A stretch of DNA of 48,976 nucleotides from Rhodobacteraceae bacterium UBA6141 (GCA_002423245.1 DIVD01000002.1:1-48976); one strand, 5' to 3'; positions 40,279 through 48,548 are shown, numbered from the stretch's first letter. A program made the numbers and translations. Notes: generated by a model not told the origin, from the sequence alone.

Positions 40279-41895
40279 TTGCGCCTGCCCGCCTTGCCCC
40301 GCGCGATCGCGCATCCCCTCCATCTGCCGCTGCTGGTCCTGCTGGCGCTGCCGCTTGCCGGCCCTGCCGCGGCGCAGAGCGCGCTGCCCGTCTCTGCGTC
40401 CGGCCCCGCGCCCTTCAGCCCCGCACTGGGCGAGGCGCAGCCGTTTTCCTTCGATCTGCTGGTCCAGCGGGCGCAGGCGCTGGCCGCCGCGCCCTGGCAG
40501 CCGGACCGGGTGGCGCAGCCCGAGGTGCTGGCGCAGATCGACTATGACGCGCATTGGCGCATCCGCTTCCGCCCCGAGGCCACGGTCAAGGTCGGCGAGG
40601 TGCCGGTGCAGTTCTTCCACCTTGGCACCTATTTCCGCAGCCCGGTGAAGATCTCGGTGGTCGAGGCGGGGCAGTCGCGCGAGGTGGTCTATGACCCGCG
40701 CTTCTTCGACATGCCCTCTGACAGCCCGGCCCGCGCCCTGACCGAAGGCACCGGCTTTGCCGGCTTCCGCCTGCTGCGCGAGGATCTGAAGACCGACTGG
40801 ATCAGCTTTCTTGGCGGCGCCTATTTCCGCGCCGATGGGGCGCTGCGCCAATACGGGCTTTCGGCGCGGGGCGTGGCGCTGAACACCGGGCTGTCGATCC
40901 CCGAGGAGTTTCCCCGCTTCACCGAGTTCTACCTCGAGCAGCCCGCCGACGGCTCGGCCGATGTGGTGATCCATGCGCTGATGGACGGGCCTTCCGTCAC
41001 CGGCGCCTACCGGATGAAGGCGGTGAACACCGAGGGCAAGGGCCAGGTGATGGAGATCTCCAGCCGGCTGTTCTTCCGCGCCCCGGTGGAGCGGCTGGGG
41101 ATCGGCCCGCTGACCTCGATGTTCTGGTATTCGGAAACCAACCGGGTGCTTGGCTTCGACTGGCGGCCCGAGGTGCACGATACCGACGGGCTGATGATGG
41201 TGATGGGCAATGGCGAGCAGATCTGGCGCCCGCTGAACAACCCGCCGCGCGTCGTGACCTCGAGCTTCTTCGGGCGCGACGTGAAGGGCTTCGGCCTGAT
41301 CCAGCGCGACCGGACCTATGCCAATTACGAGGATGACGGCGTGTTCTACGACAAGCGCCCGGCGGTCTGGGTCGAGCCGATGTCGGGCTGGGGGATGGGT
41401 GCGGTGCAACTTGTCGAGATCCCGACCACGGACGAGATCTACGACAACATCGTCGCCTTCTGGAACCCGGCGGAAAAGCCCCGGGCCGGCAGCGCGATGC
41501 AGTTCGACTATCGCCTGCACTGGGGCATCGACGCGCCGGTCGAGACCCCGCTGGCGCGCACCGTCGCCACGCGCATCGGCGCCGGCGGCACGCCCGGCCA
41601 CCCGCGCCCGCCGGGGCATCTGAAGATGGTGGTGGATTTCGAGGGGCCTGCGGTCAGGGGCCTTGGCCGGCAGGATGGCGTGACCCCGCAGATCACCCTG
41701 CCCGAGGGCGCCGAACTGGTGCAGGCCTTCGCGCTGCCGGTGGTCGGGACCGACCGCTGGCGGCTGATCTTCGACATCGCCGCGCGGGGGATGGAGACGG
41801 TGGACATCCGCGCCTATCTGGCGCGCAACGGCGCGCCGCTGACGGAAACCTGGCTGGGCCAGGTGCATCCCGCGCAATATGACCGCGCGCGCTGA
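40279..41895 (+). CDS. opgG: Periplasmic glucan biosynthesis protein OpgG/MdoG
   Basis: OpgG acts in the periplasm on osmoregulated glucans, helping add branches or shape the beta-glucan backbone. The 538-residue protein has a signal peptide ending in LPLAGPAAAQS. Family segments include PFSFDLLVQRAQALAAAPW, FHLGTYFRSPVKI, TSMFWYSETNRVLGFDWRPEVHDTDGL and RPLNNPPRV. The start is taken as TTG at 40279, with GGAGG 6 bases upstream; the longer frame from another TTG at 40243 lacks this. The usual partner opgH is not next to it. Confidence 0.93.
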   Translation: MRLPALPRAIAHPLHLPLLVLLALPLAGPAAAQSALPVSASGPAPFSPALGEAQPFSFDLLVQRAQALAAAPWQPDRVAQPEVLAQIDYDAHWRIRFRPEATVKVGEVPVQFFHLGTYFRSPVKISVVEAGQSREVVYDPRFFDMPSDSPARALTEGTGFAGFRLLREDLKTDWISFLGGAYFRADGALRQYGLSARGVALNTGLSIPEEFPRFTEFYLEQPADGSADVVIHALMDGPSVTGAYRMKAVNTEGKGQVMEISSRLFFRAPVERLGIGPLTSMFWYSETNRVLGFDWRPEVHDTDGLMMVMGNGEQIWRPLNNPPRVVTSSFFGRDVKGFGLIQRDRTYANYEDDGVFYDKRPAVWVEPMSGWGMGAVQLVEIPTTDEIYDNIVAFWNPAEKPRAGSAMQFDYRLHWGIDAPVETPLARTVATRIGAGGTPGHPRPPGHLKMVVDFEGPAVRGLGRQDGVTPQITLPEGAELVQAFALPVVGTDRWRLIFDIAARGMETVDIRAYLARNGAPLTETWLGQVHPAQYDRAR

Positions 41896-41931
41896 ATGAC
41901 CGTGCGCGCTGAGGGCGGCCGCGCGCGCTGA
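41881..41931 (+). repeat. 15-base repeat containing the opgG stop codon, three copies
   Basis: GACCGCGCGCGCTGA (41881-41895, the last codons and stop of opgG) recurs with one or two changes at 41898-41912 and 41917-41931. The repeated copies lie after the true stop, so the gene end has been duplicated twice. Confidence 0.8.
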
Positions 41932-42223
41932 TCTCCGGGCGGGCGCCCGGTCTGCCGGCAAGGCCCCCGGCGCGGCCATTCGCCCGCCGGCGGCTGACGC
42001 GGGGTCAGCCCCGGGATCGCAGCGGCGGGCTGCCCTGCGCCCCCTCCCAAACGGTGCTTTTCGCCGCGGCATCTGCCCGATCCGATTGACGCACCCCACC
42101 GCCTCGGCCATAGCAGGCGCAGGATTCCGCCCGTGGGGAACAACCGGGCGGGCGCGCAACGTTCGCGGCATGCGGCCACCCCAGGGACGGCGATGCGAAC
42201 TGGAGAAGCAAGGGAGGACGGCA
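41932..42223. other. Leader region of the TRAP transporter operon
   Basis: No gene is seen. A CCGGGC/GCCCGG hairpin at 41935-41950 may weakly terminate opgG. A promoter is predicted at 42086-42114, and GGGAGGA before 42224 is the ribosome-binding site of the TRAP small-permease gene. Confidence 0.55.
42086..42114 (+). promoter_or_regulatory. Predicted promoter of the TRAP permease genes
   Basis: TTGACG (42086-42091) and CATAGC (42109-42114) have a 17-base spacer. This gives a leader of about 100 bases before the small-permease ATG. Confidence 0.42.
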
Positions 42224-42808
42224 ATGGGCGGGTTACTGACCCTGTCTGCGGTCATCGACCGGGTGAACGAGATCATCGGAAAGGCCGTGTCCTGGCTGAT
42301 CCTGGTGGCGGTGCTGGTCAGCGCCGCCAATGCGGTGATCCGCAAGACGATGAACGTGTCGTCGAACGCCTGGCTTGAACTGCAATGGTATCTTTATGGC
42401 GCGGCCTTCCTGCTGGCGGCCGCCTACACGCTGAAGCAGAACGAGCATATCCGCATCGACATCGCCTATGGCGCCTTCTCGCGCCGGGTGCAGCACTGGA
42501 TCGACCTCTTCGGCCATGTGTTTTTCCTGATGCCCTTCGTGGTGCTGATGCTGTATCTGTTCGTGCCCTATGTCTCGATGTCGGTACGCTCGGGCGAGGT
42601 GTCGAACAACTCGGGCGGGCTGGTCATCTGGCCGGCGAAGGCGCTGCTGCTGGCGGGTTTCACGCTGCTGTTCCTGCAAGGGATTTCCGAGATCATCAAG
42701 AAGATCGCGGTGATGCGCGGGATCATCGACGACCCCACCCCCTTCATCTCGGCGCATGAGGCGGCCGAGAAGGAGGGCGAGGCGCTGGTGGAGGAAATCC
42801 GCAAATGA
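42224..42808 (+). CDS. takQ: TRAP transporter small permease subunit (DctQ/TakQ type)
   Basis: This 194-residue membrane protein has four predicted helices (AVSWLILVAVLVSAANAV, WYLYGAAFLLAAAYTL, VFFLMPFVVLMLYLFV, KALLLAGFTLLFLQGI) and the small-permease motif NAWLELQWYLYGAAFLL with LKQNEHIRIDI. GGGAGGA supports the ATG at 42224; an in-frame ATG 138 bases upstream is unlikely. It pairs with the large permease, whose start overlaps its stop by 4 bases. The name follows the binding protein's likeness to TakP. Confidence 0.9.
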   Translation: MGGLLTLSAVIDRVNEIIGKAVSWLILVAVLVSAANAVIRKTMNVSSNAWLELQWYLYGAAFLLAAAYTLKQNEHIRIDIAYGAFSRRVQHWIDLFGHVFFLMPFVVLMLYLFVPYVSMSVRSGEVSNNSGGLVIWPAKALLLAGFTLLFLQGISEIIKKIAVMRGIIDDPTPFISAHEAAEKEGEALVEEIRK

Positions 42809-44592
42809 TCGAGTTCATCGCGCAGAACATGGCGCCGATCATGTTCGTCTCGCTGATCGGCTTCCTGCTGCTTGGCTATCCGGTCGCCTTCGCGCTGGCC
42901 GCGAACGGGCTAGTGTTCTTCTTCATCGGGGTCGAGCTTGCGCCGATGTCGGGCGGGTCGATCAACCTCGACTGGCCCTTGCTGAACGCGCTGCCCGAGC
43001 GGATGTGGGGGGTCTTGTCGAACGAGACATTGCTTGCGATCCCCTTCTTCACCTTCATGGGCATCTTGCTGGAACGATCCGGCATGGCCGAGGATCTGCT
43101 GGATACCATCGGCCAGCTGTTCGGCCCGATCCGCGGCGGGCTTGCCTATGCGGTGATCATCGTCGGCGCGCTGCTGGCGGCGACGACCGGCGTGGTCGCG
43201 GCCTCGGTGATCGCGATGGGGCTGATCTCGCTGCCGATCATGCTGCGCTATGGCTATGACCGGCGCATCGCCTCGGGCGTGATCGCGGCCTCGGGCACGC
43301 TGGCACAGATCATCCCGCCGAGCCTGGTGCTGATCGTCCTGGCCGACCAGCTCGGCCGGTCGGTCGGCGACATGTACAAGGGCGCGCTGGTCCCCGGCAT
43401 GATCCTGACCGGGCTCTACATGGGCTATGTGCTCTTCATGTCGGTGTTCCGCCCCGCCTCGATGCCGGCGCTGCCGCTCGAGGCGCGGACGCTCGGCTCG
43501 GGCGTGACCTCGCTGGCCGTCGCGCTGGTCGCCTGCCTGGCCATCGGCTACGGCGCCCATGTCTGGCTTGCGCCCACGCAGGGCGCCAATGCCGACATTC
43601 TGGGGGCGGCAGCGGCGGTGATCTTCATCTACATCGTCGCCCTGCTGGACAAGGCGCTGAAGATCAACGCCATGTCGCGCCTCGCCCAGCAGGTGATCAT
43701 CGTGCTGATCCCGCCGCTGGCGCTGATCTTCCTGGTGCTGGGCACCATCTTCCTCGGCATTGCCACGCCGACCGAAGGCGGCGCGATGGGCGCGGTGGGG
43801 GCGCTGATCCTTGCGGCGGTGAAGGGCAGGCTCAACCTGCGCGTCGTGACGCAGGCGCTGGCCTCGACCACGCGGCTCTCCGCCTTCGTCATGTTCATCC
43901 TGATCGGCGCGCGGGTGTTCTCGCTGACCTTCTACGGGGTCAACGGGCATGTCTGGGTCGAGCATCTGCTGACCTCGCTTCCGGGCGGTGAACTCGGCTT
44001 CCTGCTGGCGGTGTCGGTGCTGGTGTTCTTCCTCGCCTTCTTCCTCGACTTCTTCGAGCTGGCCTTCATCATCGTGCCGCTGCTGGCGCCCGCGGCCGAA
44101 AGCCTTGGCATCGACCTGATCTGGTTCGGGGTGATCCTCGGCGTGAACATGCAGACCTCGTTCATGCACCCGCCCTTCGGCTTCGCGCTGTTCTTCCTGC
44201 GCTCGGTCGCACCGAAAGAGCCCTATGTCGACAAGCTGACCGGGATCAGGACCGCGCCGGTGACGACGGGCCAGATCTACTGGGGCGCGGTGCCCTTCGT
44301 CTTCATCCAGATCGTGATGATCGCGGTGGTGATCTCGTTCCCGCAGATCGTGATGCACTACAAGGGCCCGGTGATCGACACCTCGAACGTGACGATCACG
44401 CTGCCGCAGATGCCGAGCCTCGGGGCGGGCGGCCTCGGTGGCGGGCTTGGCGGCGGTCTGGGGGCGCCCGGCGGGCTCGGCGCTCCGGCTGCTCCGGGGT
44501 CTGCTCCGGCACCGGGCGGGCCTGGCGGCGGGCTCGGCACGCCTCCGGGCCTTGCTCCCGGTGCCGCTCCGCCACCCGCACCCGGGAACTGA
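42805..44592 (+). CDS. takM: TRAP transporter large permease (DctM/TakM type) with Gly/Pro/Ala-rich tail
   Basis: This 595-residue sodium-coupled transport subunit has about 12-13 helices. Typical segments are LLGYPVAFALAANGLVFFF, PFFTFMGILLERSGMAEDLLDTI, ASGTLAQIIPPSLVLIVLADQ, FLGIATPTEGGAMGAVGAL and DFFELAFIIVPLLAP. The transport core ends near residue 530. A tail of about 60 residues follows, rich in Gly, Pro and Ala (LGAGGLGGGLGGGLGAPGG onward) and unlikely to be membrane-embedded. The ATGA overlap with the small permease shows coupling. A strong terminator follows. Confidence 0.93.
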   Translation: MIEFIAQNMAPIMFVSLIGFLLLGYPVAFALAANGLVFFFIGVELAPMSGGSINLDWPLLNALPERMWGVLSNETLLAIPFFTFMGILLERSGMAEDLLDTIGQLFGPIRGGLAYAVIIVGALLAATTGVVAASVIAMGLISLPIMLRYGYDRRIASGVIAASGTLAQIIPPSLVLIVLADQLGRSVGDMYKGALVPGMILTGLYMGYVLFMSVFRPASMPALPLEARTLGSGVTSLAVALVACLAIGYGAHVWLAPTQGANADILGAAAAVIFIYIVALLDKALKINAMSRLAQQVIIVLIPPLALIFLVLGTIFLGIATPTEGGAMGAVGALILAAVKGRLNLRVVTQALASTTRLSAFVMFILIGARVFSLTFYGVNGHVWVEHLLTSLPGGELGFLLAVSVLVFFLAFFLDFFELAFIIVPLLAPAAESLGIDLIWFGVILGVNMQTSFMHPPFGFALFFLRSVAPKEPYVDKLTGIRTAPVTTGQIYWGAVPFVFIQIVMIAVVISFPQIVMHYKGPVIDTSNVTITLPQMPSLGAGGLGGGLGGGLGAPGGLGAPAAPGSAPAPGGPGGGLGTPPGLAPGAAPPPAPGN

Positions 44593-44611
44593 GACACGCG
44601 ACGCAAGAGCG

Positions 44612-44641
44612 ACCGGCGGCCGGCAACGGCCGCCGGTTTTT
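44612..44641 (+). terminator. Rho-independent terminator of the TRAP permease genes
   Basis: ACCGGCGGCCG, loop GCAA, CGGCCGCCGGT form a perfect 11-bp stem followed directly by TTTT. It lies 20 bases after the large-permease stop. Confidence 0.85.
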
Positions 44642-44680
44642 CGTTGGGCGCCGCTTCCTCGGGCGCAAGGCGCGCATGAA

Positions 44681-44710
44681 AAAGCCCCCGGAAGCGGTGG
44701 CTTCCGGGGG
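44681..44710 (-). terminator. Rho-independent terminator of the TRAP binding-protein gene
   Basis: CCCCCGGAAGC and GCTTCCGGGGG pair over 11 bases around a 4-base loop. On the minus strand the stem is followed by CTTTTT. It lies 43 bases after the stop of the leftward binding-protein gene and is separate from the plus-strand terminator. Confidence 0.85.
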
Positions 44711-44753
44711 TTCCGTCCTGTCGCCCTCGCCCTGCGATCAGAGCTTTCCGGGA

Positions 44754-45860
44754 TCAGAGCTTTCCGGCGTTCTGCTGCACCATCATGAAGGTGTCGTAGT
44801 TGTATTCGGCGATCTGCGCCCAGGTGTAGTTCTCGGTGCGGAACGCCTTGATCGACTGCCAGATCTTGGCGAAGGCCGGGTTGGAGGCCTCCATCTCGGC
44901 ATAGACCTCGTTGGCGGCCTCGAAGCAGGCCGACAGGATCTCGGGGCTGAAGGGCCGCAACTGCGTGCCCTGCGCCACCAGCGACTTGATCGCGGCGGGG
45001 TTCTTGTAGTCGTATTTCTGCAGCATGTCGGCATCCGCCGCCTGGCATGCGGTGCGCAGCAGCGCCTGATAGGCGGGGGTCAGCCCTTCATGGGCAGCCT
45101 TGTTGAAGTAGAAGTGGACGGTCGGGCCACCTTCCCACCAGCCGGGATAGTAGTAGTAGGGCGCGACCTTGAAGAAGCCGAGCTTCTCGTCATCATAGGG
45201 GCCGATCCACTCGGCCGCGTCGATGGTGCCCTTTTCCAGCGACGGGTAGATGTCGCCGCCGGCGATCTGCTGCGGCACGACGCCAAGGCGTTCCATGACC
45301 TTGCCGGCAAAGCCGCCGACGCGCATCTTGAGGCCCTTCATGTCCTCGACGGTGTTGATTTCCTTGCGGAACCAGCCACCCATCTGCACGCCGGTATTGC
45401 CGCCGGGCAGGGCGAAGATGTTGTGCTGCGACAGGAACTCGTTGTAGAGGTCGATGCCGCCGCCGTGATACTGCCAGGCATTGGTCCCGCGCGCCGACAG
45501 CGAGAACGGAACCGCAGCCGCCAGCGCGAAGGTCGGATCCTTGCCCCAGTAGTAGTAGCCGACGGTGTGGCAGACCTCTACGGTGCCGTTGGTCACCGCA
45601 TCCGCCGCCTGCAGGCCGGGAACGATCTCGCCCGCGGCAAAGGGCTGGATGATGAAGTTGCCGTCCGTCGCCTCGCTGAGGTATTTCGCCAGCACCTCGG
45701 CGCCGCCATAGATCGTGTCCAGCGATTTGGGAAAAGACGACGTCAGCCGCCAGGTGACTTTCGGGTTCGCTTGCGCGATGGCCGGGGCCGCGAGCGTCGC
45801 CGCGGCGGCAGCGCCGGCGCCGCCGATGGCGGCCTTTGTCAGAAATGAACGACGGTCCAT
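44754..45860 (-). CDS. takP: TRAP transporter periplasmic binding protein, TakP-like (alpha-keto acids)
   Basis: This 368-residue binding protein begins with a Tat signal (MDRRSFLTKAAIGGAGAAAA, twin Arg at 3-4, ending near APAIAQ). It contains VTWRLTSSFPKSLDTIYGGAEVLAKYLSEATDGNF, TVGYYYWGKDPTFALAAAVPF, MRVGGFAGKVMERLGVVPQQI and YYYYPGWWEGGPTVHF, closely like R. sphaeroides TakP, which binds pyruvate and other 2-oxo acids with sodium. AGGGAGG precedes the ATG. It converges on the permease genes instead of being in their operon, so it has its own promoter and can be expressed independently. Confidence 0.92.
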   Translation of the reverse strand: MDRRSFLTKAAIGGAGAAAAATLAAPAIAQANPKVTWRLTSSFPKSLDTIYGGAEVLAKYLSEATDGNFIIQPFAAGEIVPGLQAADAVTNGTVEVCHTVGYYYWGKDPTFALAAAVPFSLSARGTNAWQYHGGGIDLYNEFLSQHNIFALPGGNTGVQMGGWFRKEINTVEDMKGLKMRVGGFAGKVMERLGVVPQQIAGGDIYPSLEKGTIDAAEWIGPYDDEKLGFFKVAPYYYYPGWWEGGPTVHFYFNKAAHEGLTPAYQALLRTACQAADADMLQKYDYKNPAAIKSLVAQGTQLRPFSPEILSACFEAANEVYAEMEASNPAFAKIWQSIKAFRTENYTWAQIAEYNYDTFMMVQQNAGKL

Positions 45861-46075
45861 GGAGTCCTCCCTGTTATGGCACTCGTGCGGCAGTCCGGGC
45901 GGGACTGGTCCCGAGGGCGTTGCCGCCTCCTCCCCGGAGAGTTGCGCGATCACCTTACACGGTGCGGCGGGCCTGTCCAGCACGGGTGAAAGCGCCCGCG
46001 GGCCCGCGCGCGCTGCGGCCACTGGCGCCGAGGTGCCGGCCGGTCTGCCCGGCTCGGCCGGTCCGGTCAGTCCGG

Positions 46076-46867
46076 TCAGTCTGCCCAGTCCGGCGCGCGT
46101 TTCTGCAAGAAGGCGGCGATACCTTCGTCGGTGTCGCGCATCAGCATGTTTTCCACCATCACCGCGGCGGCATGGTCATAGGCCTGGTCCAGCGGCAGGG
46201 TGATCTGGTCGTAGAAGGCGCGCTTGCCGATGCGCACCGCCGCCGTCAGCTTGCCCGCGACGGTCTGCGCCAGCGTCAGCGCCGCGTCCTGCAGGCCCTC
46301 CGGCCCGGCGATGCGGTTGATCAGGCCGATGCGCCGCGCCTCGGCCGCGTCGATGAAGGCGCCGGTGGTCAGCATCTCGAAGGCCTGCTTGCGCGGCACG
46401 TTGCGGGTGAGCGCGACCATCGGGGTCGAGCAGAACAGGCCGATATTGACGCCGTTGACACCAAAGCGCGTGCCTTCTGCCGCGACGGCCATGTCGCAGC
46501 TGGCGACGAGCTGGCAGCCGGCGGCGGTGGCGATGCCATGCACCTCGGCGATCACCGGCTGGGGCAGGGCGGGGATCATCTGCATCACCTCGGCGCAGCG
46601 GGCGAAGAGATCCGAGAAATAGGCGGCTCCCCTGTCCGGGGCGGCGCGGCCGGCCTGCATCTCCTTCAGGTCATGGCCGGCGCAGAAGGCGCGGCCGGCG
46701 CCGGCCAGCAGCACCACGCGCGCGGACCGGTCGCCCGCCAGATCCGCAAGCCGCGCCTTCAGCGCCGCCAGCATCGCATCCGACAGCGCATTGAGGCTGT
46801 CGGGCGCGTTCAGCGTAAGCCGCGCCACCGGGCCGATATCCTCGCGCAGGACAAGATCATCCGTCAT
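46076..46867 (-). CDS. Enoyl-CoA hydratase/isomerase family protein, ECHDC3-like
   Basis: This 263-residue crotonase-fold protein has the oxyanion-hole segments AGAGRAFCAGHDLKEM and AEVHGIATAAGCQLVASCDMAVA, followed by VNGVNIGLFCSTPMVALTRNVPRKQAFEMLTTG. The GLFCSTP form and the later sequence match the ECHDC3 group, in which the usual catalytic acids of enoyl-CoA hydratase are not both conserved, so true hydratase activity is uncertain. The second of two close ATGs is chosen because GGAGGGA then has proper spacing. It is divergent from the thioesterase gene. Confidence 0.88.
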   Translation of the reverse strand: MTDDLVLREDIGPVARLTLNAPDSLNALSDAMLAALKARLADLAGDRSARVVLLAGAGRAFCAGHDLKEMQAGRAAPDRGAAYFSDLFARCAEVMQMIPALPQPVIAEVHGIATAAGCQLVASCDMAVAAEGTRFGVNGVNIGLFCSTPMVALTRNVPRKQAFEMLTTGAFIDAAEARRIGLINRIAGPEGLQDAALTLAQTVAGKLTAAVRIGKRAFYDQITLPLDQAYDHAAAVMVENMLMRDTDEGIAAFLQKRAPDWAD

Positions 46868-46928
46868 TGTCATTCCCTCCGGTCTCGTGAAATCCTAGGC
46901 GAGGAATCGTCGGGGGGAAAGAGACGCG

Positions 46929-47354
46929 ATGGCTGGACTGGTGATGGACGCGGCGGCACTGGAGGGGTTTCTGGCGGAGATATTCCCGCAGATCGCGGAG
47001 GATTTCGCCGTGGAGGTGCTGGAGCCGGAGCGGCTGGTGGTGCGGCTGAAGGTGGCCTACCGGCACCTGCGCCCCGGGGGCACCGTGTCGGGGCCGAGCA
47101 TCTTTGCACTGGTGGATGTGGGGGTCTACCTTGCGACCCTGGCGCGGATCGGGCCGGTGGGGCTGGCGGTGACGACGAATTCCAGCCTCGACTTCCTGCG
47201 CAAGCCGGTGGGGGATCGCGATCTTCTGGCCGAGGTGCGGATGCTGAAGCTGGGGCGCAGCCTTGCCATGGCCGATGCGCTGGTGTTTTCGGAAGGGGAT
47301 GCGGCGCCGGTGGCGCGCGGCTCGATGACCTATGCGATCCCGCCGAAGCGGTAG
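46929..47354 (+). CDS. PaaI-type hotdog-fold thioesterase
   Basis: This 141-residue protein has the hotdog-fold pattern of PaaI/YdiI thioesterases: VVRLKVAYRHLRPGGTVSGPSIFALVDVGVYLATLARIG (central helix with the catalytic Asp/Glu region), then TTNSSLDFLRKPVGDRDLLAEVRMLKLGRSLAMADALVF. It probably hydrolyses an acyl-CoA. It is divergent from the crotonase gene, with a gap of only about 60 bases, which suggests a shared role in CoA-ester metabolism. Substrate unknown. Confidence 0.88.
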   Translation: MAGLVMDAAALEGFLAEIFPQIAEDFAVEVLEPERLVVRLKVAYRHLRPGGTVSGPSIFALVDVGVYLATLARIGPVGLAVTTNSSLDFLRKPVGDRDLLAEVRMLKLGRSLAMADALVFSEGDAAPVARGSMTYAIPPKR

Positions 47355-47433
47355 GTCGGGGCCTGGGCTGGGGTAACAAGATACCTATTTCGCAACGCAC
47401 TGATTTCATTCGGTCAATTGGCGCAACGCGCTC

Positions 47434-47462
47434 TTGACCTGCGTGCGCGCTTGCACGATAAG
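47434..47462 (+). promoter_or_regulatory. Predicted sigma-70 promoter of rplM-rpsI
   Basis: TTGACC (47434-47439) and GATAAG (47457-47462) are 17 bases apart, in a locally AT-richer stretch. The predicted start near 47469 gives a leader of about 60 bases. Confidence 0.65.
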
Positions 47463-47528
47463 CCCCCATCCGAATGCGGGAGCCGTGACCGGCCCCCCTC
47501 TACCCGTCAGCCAAAGGGGCAAGACCCG

Positions 47529-47993
47529 ATGAAAACCTTTACCGCGACCCCGGCGGACATCGAGAAGAAGTGGATCCTGATCGACGCCGAGGGCGTCGTT
47601 CTGGGCCGCCTCGCCACGATCGTCGCCATGCGCCTTCGTGGCAAGCACAAGCCGACCTTCACGCCGCACATGGACATGGGCGACAACGTGATCGTCATCA
47701 ATGCCGACAAGGTGCAGATGACCGGCAACAAGCGCGCCGACAAGCGTTACTACTGGCACACCGGCTACCCCGGCGGGATCAAGTTCCGCACCGCGGCGCA
47801 GGTGCTGGACGGCGCGCATCCCGAGCGCGTGGTGATCAAGGCGGTGGAGCGCATGATCTCGCGCAACCGCCTTGGCCGCGAACAGATGTCGAACCTGCGC
47901 GTCTATGCCGGTGCCGCCCATCCGCACGAGGCGCAGCAGCCCGACGTGCTGGATGTCAAGACGCTGAACCCGAAGAACACCCGGAGCGCCTGA
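47529..47993 (+). CDS. rplM: 50S ribosomal protein L13
   Basis: L13 binds 23S rRNA early in large-subunit assembly. The 154-residue protein has the family segments KKWILIDAEGVVLGRLATIVAMRLRGKHKPTFTPHMDMGDNV, KRYYWHTGYPGGIK and AVERMISRNRLGREQMSNLRVYAGAAHPHEAQQP. A plausible promoter lies about 70 bases upstream. rpsI starts 2 bases after its stop, the usual universal pair. Confidence 0.98.
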   Translation: MKTFTATPADIEKKWILIDAEGVVLGRLATIVAMRLRGKHKPTFTPHMDMGDNVIVINADKVQMTGNKRADKRYYWHTGYPGGIKFRTAAQVLDGAHPERVVIKAVERMISRNRLGREQMSNLRVYAGAAHPHEAQQPDVLDVKTLNPKNTRSA

Positions 47994-47995
47994 AG

Positions 47996-48493
47996 ATGGC
48001 CGATGAAATCAAGACACTCGACGAGCTGAAGGCCGCCGTGGCGGGCACCTCTGCCGCTGCCGCCCCGGTTGCCGAACCCGCACCCCGCACCCCGCAGCGC
48101 GACTCGCTCGGCCGGGCCTATGCCACCGGCAAGCGCAAGAACGCGGTCGCCCGCGTCTGGATCAAGCCGGGGTCTGGCAAGGTCGTCGTCAACGGCAAGG
48201 AAATGGCGGTCTATTTCGCCCGCCCCGTGCTGCAGATGATCCTGCGCCAGCCCTTCACCGTGGCCGGCGTCGAGGGCCAGTTCGACGTGATGGCCACGGT
48301 TGCCGGCGGCGGGCTTTCGGGCCAGGCCGGTGCGGTGAAGCATGGCGTGTCCAAGGCCTTGCAACTTTACGAACCCGGCCTGCGCGCCCCGCTGAAGGCT
48401 GCCGGCTTCCTGACGCGCGACAGCCGGGTGGTGGAGCGCAAGAAATACGGCAAGGCGAAGGCCCGCCGCAGCTTCCAGTTCTCGAAGCGCTGA
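47996..48493 (+). CDS. rpsI: 30S ribosomal protein S9
   Basis: S9 lies at the head of the small subunit, with its C-terminal tail reaching the P-site tRNA. The 165-residue protein has the S9 core (AYATGKRKNAVARVWIKPG, GGGLSGQAGAVKHGVSKAL, LTRDSRVVERKKYGKAKARRSFQFSKR) ending in the universal SKR. An Ala/Pro-rich N-terminal extension of about 35 residues is typical of alphaproteobacteria. It is co-transcribed with rplM and followed by a hairpin terminator. Confidence 0.98.
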   Translation: MADEIKTLDELKAAVAGTSAAAAPVAEPAPRTPQRDSLGRAYATGKRKNAVARVWIKPGSGKVVVNGKEMAVYFARPVLQMILRQPFTVAGVEGQFDVMATVAGGGLSGQAGAVKHGVSKALQLYEPGLRAPLKAAGFLTRDSRVVERKKYGKAKARRSFQFSKR

Positions 48494-48548
48494 TCTGTTC
48501 GGGGGCTGGCGCCGCGGCAGGGTGCCCGGCGCCGGCCTGCACGTTCTG

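Noticed and set aside
42910..45048. 712-codon minus-strand frame across the TRAP permease and terminator pair
   Set aside because: It crosses two strong terminators and is antisense to a real transporter gene, so it is a composition artefact.
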